DNA of 64,000 bases, taken from positions 1,550,001 to 1,614,000 of the forward strand of contig NZ_CP008887.1 in assembly GCF_000769655.1 (NCBI RefSeq), read 5' to 3'. A program made the position numbers and the translations under genes. Origin of the DNA: Thermococcus eurythermalis. Its GTDB lineage: Archaea > Methanobacteriota_B > Thermococci > Thermococcales > Thermococcaceae. Each line of letters starts with the position of its first letter. The first letter of the stretch is position 1. The notes beneath the pieces are model-generated. The model saw only the letters and a list, made by a program, of their open reading frames with translations, had not been told where the DNA came from and made no database searches. Positions 61,536 to 64,000 of this stretch are shown here, one piece after another.

Positions 61536-62348
61536 ATGATTGAGAGGGCCGTCAGGGAAATCAGGGACTTCGCAGAGGAGACCGGGCTCACGGAAAAGAG
61601 AATCCTCGTCCTTTTCTCAGGGGGAAAGGACAGTTCTCTAGTCCTTTACTTGCTTAAACAGGCCGGTCTCGACGTTTCAGCTCTGACTTTCTTCCACCGC
61701 TGGAGCTGGAAGGAGACGCTCAACTGGGCGATGAAGTTCACGAAAGGCCTCGGAGTTGGGCATTACCTCGTTGACATCACGGACGGCCTTCTCCGCGAGG
61801 CAGTTGGGAGAAAGGGGCCGGTATGCATACACTGCAAGAAGGTGATGCTCTGGAACGCCAAGTGGTTCGCCCTCAACAACGGCTTTGAAGTCCTCGCCAA
61901 GGGCGACAACGCCAACGACAAAATCATAGGGGCATTACTCGACCAGTGCGATGGCGACATAAGGCTCTGCGGGATACCGAGGATAGGAGTGCCTTTCTTC
62001 AGGCCCCTCATAAAGTACACCGCCGAAGAGGTCGAGGCACTGGCGGAGGAAGCCGGCATAAGGCCGTACCGCATGTACGAGCACGCGAGGAGGAGGCAGT
62101 GGCGTGAGGGCTGTCCGCTCCAGTATATCGACAAAGAGGAGACCATAAGGCCGGAGCTCATGGATCTGGCATACCGGGTGAACTACGAGGTGAGCAAAAT
62201 AGCGAGGAGGCGGAAGGTAAGGATTAGCGTCCGCGTCCCCAGCTTTGAGGTGATGGCCTGGAACCCAGATGAGGAGACCCTCCGTGGGATTGGTGAAGTT
62301 GTCAGGCGCTTTAAGGGTGGTTCCGATGCTTCCGTCCGGAAAGCTTAG
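61536..62348 (+). CDS. PP-loop ATPase (TtcA/TIGR00269-like or LarE-type)
   Basis: 270 residues from the ATG at 61536; a TATA-like TTTTTTAAG about 30 bases upstream suggests a leaderless transcript. An ATG at 61497 overlapping the previous stop is the alternative. The PP-loop VLFSGGKDSSLVLYLL is at about 25-40, and CIHCKKVMLWNAKWFALNNG at about 97-116 supplies a CxxC pair. Further cysteines lie in QCDGDIRLCGIPR and GCPLQY. Such adenylating enzymes thiolate or amidate tRNA or cofactors. Substrate unknown. The last 23 bases overlap the next gene. Confidence 0.82.
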   Translation: MIERAVREIRDFAEETGLTEKRILVLFSGGKDSSLVLYLLKQAGLDVSALTFFHRWSWKETLNWAMKFTKGLGVGHYLVDITDGLLREAVGRKGPVCIHCKKVMLWNAKWFALNNGFEVLAKGDNANDKIIGALLDQCDGDIRLCGIPRIGVPFFRPLIKYTAEEVEALAEEAGIRPYRMYEHARRRQWREGCPLQYIDKEETIRPELMDLAYRVNYEVSKIARRRKVRISVRVPSFEVMAWNPDEETLRGIGEVVRRFKGGSDASVRKA

Positions 62349-63339
62349 GAACGACGTCCTGCGCGAGGTTATATTCCCGAACCTCGGTGTGGAGGACGCT
62401 AAGGTCATCTACGGGCCGAGGGCAGGTTTTGACTCCGCGGTCCTGGAATACGACGAAGAAAACTACCTCGTCGTTGCAACGGATCCCGTGATTGGCGTTC
62501 CCAAAGAAGCCTTCGGGTTCTTCGCATACCACTTTGCGGCCAGCGACGTTGCGGTTTTCGGTGCCGAGCCAAGATGGCTTGTGCTGAACCTTCTATTTCC
62601 GGAGGGCACATCAGAGGAATACGTCAGGGAGGTAATGACCGACGTAAACGAGGAGTGCCTCAAGTACGGGGGGTCTGTTATAGGGGGGCACACTGGGGTT
62701 TACCCCTCCATCCCCGAACCAATGGGCACCTCAGCGGTTGCAGGAATAGTGCGGAAGGACAAGCTCAGGTTGCCGATAGCGAGACCGGGCGATAGAATAG
62801 TCGTGACGGCCAAGGTAGGCCTTGAGTTCGCGGTCTCTGCCGCATACTTCAGGGGGAGGGAACTCCTCGGCGTGCTGACCAAAAAGGAATTGATGAGACT
62901 AAAGCGCTCCTTTTACTTCGAGACCGTCGTTCCGGATGCCCTGATAGCGAGGCCCTTCGCCAGGGGAATGCACGATGCGACGGAAGGTGGTCTAACCGCT
63001 CTTCACGAGATAGCGGACAACTCAGGAGTCGGCTTCAGGGTCTACGCGGATAAGCTCCACCTCGACCCACTGGTCAAGAAAGTCCTTGACTTCTACGGGC
63101 TTGAGCCCTGGAGCGTCTCCTCGACGGGGACGCTGATAGCGATAGTGCCGCCTGAGAAAAGTGATGTTTTAATTACAGAATTGCTTAAAAATGGAATTCT
63201 GGCATTTGAGCTCGGCGGGTTCACTGAGGATAAAGAAAGGGTGCTCATAGAGAACGGCGACGAAAGGCCCTTCCCGGAGTTCAAGGGCGACCCCTACGTG
63301 GAGCTCTACGGTAAGCAGGAGGACAAGCCAGGGAAATAA
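62326..63339 (+). CDS. AIR synthase-related protein (HypE/SelD/PurM superfamily)
   Basis: 337 residues from the ATG at 62326 (GGGTGG upstream). PurM-like order: MLPSGKLRNDVLREVIFPNLG, DSAVLEYDEENYLVVATDPVIGVP, FAASDVAVFGAEPRWLVLNLLFP and GHTGVYPSI in the ATP-binding domain. MHDATEGGLTALHEIADNSGVGFRV follows in the second domain. It resembles HypE and related AIR synthase-like proteins but lacks the C-terminal cysteine of HypE. Coupled to the PP-loop ATPase gene by overlap, so the two probably act in one pathway. Confidence 0.85.
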   Translation: MLPSGKLRNDVLREVIFPNLGVEDAKVIYGPRAGFDSAVLEYDEENYLVVATDPVIGVPKEAFGFFAYHFAASDVAVFGAEPRWLVLNLLFPEGTSEEYVREVMTDVNEECLKYGGSVIGGHTGVYPSIPEPMGTSAVAGIVRKDKLRLPIARPGDRIVVTAKVGLEFAVSAAYFRGRELLGVLTKKELMRLKRSFYFETVVPDALIARPFARGMHDATEGGLTALHEIADNSGVGFRVYADKLHLDPLVKKVLDFYGLEPWSVSSTGTLIAIVPPEKSDVLITELLKNGILAFELGGFTEDKERVLIENGDERPFPEFKGDPYVELYGKQEDKPGK

Positions 63340-63381
63340 TGGCAAAACAGGGAAGATGGCTCTCCTTCTTCCCCTTTAAAC

Positions 63382-64000
63382 TCACTTCACCCTGAACCTC
63401 AGCAGAGCCGCGAGGCCGCCCAGAGCCTTCAGCTTCTCACCGCCCTCGTGCTCCGAGCTGACGATGACCACTTCGCCCCTCGCGTACCTCACGGCGTCCA
63501 TGAGCTCCTCAATCTTCTCTCTGTGCTCGCTCTTCAACAGCTCGTCGAGGACGAGGAGCGTCTCAACTGCGCCGTAGTTCACAGCCTCTTCAACTTCCCT
63601 GAGGCCGTAGGCGGCTAATCCGTTGTTCTTGGCTATGTTCTCAAGAACCTTCTCGACGAGCTGGACTTCCTTGGCGACGCGGTTCTCGTGGTATACCTTG
63701 TCCACTGTCCCGCGCTTGATGACCTCGTAGATGCCCGTCCTGCCGGTCACGCTCGTGTCCTCGATGACGACCTTCTTGGCCAGCTCCGGGTAGTTCTCGC
63801 GCAGGAACTTGTAGAAGTCCTCCTTGACGAAGCCGGGGCCGGCAACTATTGCCCTCTCAATTTTCTCCCTCTCCATGAGCTCCGTCACGGTCTTTGCTAA
63901 GTCGTGGAAGAACTTCTTCTCCTCACTCTCCCTGTCGGTGTTGTAGCGCTTCCCGCCGAGGTTCCTCCTTATGCTCGCGACCATCTCGACGCCGTACTCC
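63382..64000 (-). CDS. pelA: Pelota homologue, C-terminal part (partial)
   Basis: At least 206 residues; the frame continues through the window edge. It has VEMVASIRRNLGGKRYNTDRESEEKKFF, then domain 2 IERAIVAGPGFVKEDFYKFLRENYPELAKKVVIEDTSVTGRTGIYEVI and domain 3 AVNYGAVETLLVLDELLKS ... VVIVSSEHEGGEKLKALGGLAALLRFRVK. Pelota (Dom34) resembles aRF1 without the GGQ and rescues stalled ribosomes with aEF1A and ABCE1. The RNA-contacting N-terminal domain lies outside the window. Confidence 0.95.
   Translation of the reverse strand, partial: EYGVEMVASIRRNLGGKRYNTDRESEEKKFFHDLAKTVTELMEREKIERAIVAGPGFVKEDFYKFLRENYPELAKKVVIEDTSVTGRTGIYEVIKRGTVDKVYHENRVAKEVQLVEKVLENIAKNNGLAAYGLREVEEAVNYGAVETLLVLDELLKSEHREKIEELMDAVRYARGEVVIVSSEHEGGEKLKALGGLAALLRFRVK

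Overview
The window looks like chromosomal DNA of a hyperthermophilic euryarchaeon of the order Thermococcales, most likely a Thermococcus. The basis is its gene content: archaeal aRF1 and Pelota, an archaeosine radical-SAM enzyme, ferredoxin-linked 2-oxoacid oxidoreductases, class III signal-peptide pilin-like proteins and the DUF126/aconitase-X pair of the archaeal mevalonate pathway. Starts mostly follow GGTGA/GGAGGTG ribosome sites, promoters are TATA boxes, a P-loop carries an intein, and a CRISPR repeat ends in ATTGAAAG. Genes are dense, in short operons on both strands.

Layout. 1-5.8 kb: end of argS, an archaeal ATPase with a palindromic operator, a RelB/RelE-type toxin-antitoxin pair, prf1, a BofA-like membrane protein, a HEAT-like protein, two pilin-like proteins and a divergent HTH gene. 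5.8-8.7 kb: site-2 protease and phosphomevalonate dehydratase subunits. 8.9-10.5 kb: an anion-permease gene broken by about 370 bp of hairpin-rich DNA, then initiator tRNA-Met. 10.7-18 kb: a four-gene operon (two zinc-ribbon membrane proteins, a coiled-coil protein, an SPFH/zinc-ribbon protein) resembling bacterial pspA-ydjGHI, divergent from three unknown genes including a large lipoprotein. 18-26.6 kb: M42 peptidase, nucleotidyltransferase, SecB-like and TPR-like proteins, Sua5, glycosyltransferase, asparagine synthase, GPN GTPase and a MinD-like ATPase. 26.7-30.3 kb: a PIN-ATPase-KH protein split by a 594-residue intein. 31-33.6 kb: Maf, then a CRISPR array of 33 identical repeats without cas genes. 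33.7-40.5 kb: a pterin synthase homologue, DUF192, and two ferredoxin oxidoreductase sets on one strand with a DUF4258/DUF2283 pair lodged between them.

40.6-48 kb: archaeosine RaSEA, an unknown protein and SurE. Next comes an unstable-looking 2.6 kb patch: an 81-bp copy of the surE 3' end, a C39-peptidase fragment and four tandem related membrane-protein genes, three of them frame-broken. FtsY follows. 48-53 kb: a nucleoside-type ABC transporter whose BMP-family binding lipoprotein appears circularly permuted, with the second lobe first and the first lobe last. 53-64 kb: ZnuA-like protein, DUF4932 protease, phosphoribosyltransferase, sugar-nucleotide transferase, feoA-feoB-feoC-like iron operon behind a DtxR-type palindrome, DUF4870, a PP-loop ATPase, an AIR-synthase-like protein and the 3' end of Pelota.

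The strongest leads are the permuted BMP lipoprotein, the SPFH/zinc-ribbon/coiled-coil operon, the surE-tail duplication with its decaying membrane-protein array, the structured insertion in the permease gene, and the toxin-antitoxin-like pair inside the oxidoreductase cluster. Function calls come from reading the sequence and recalling families; no search was run.
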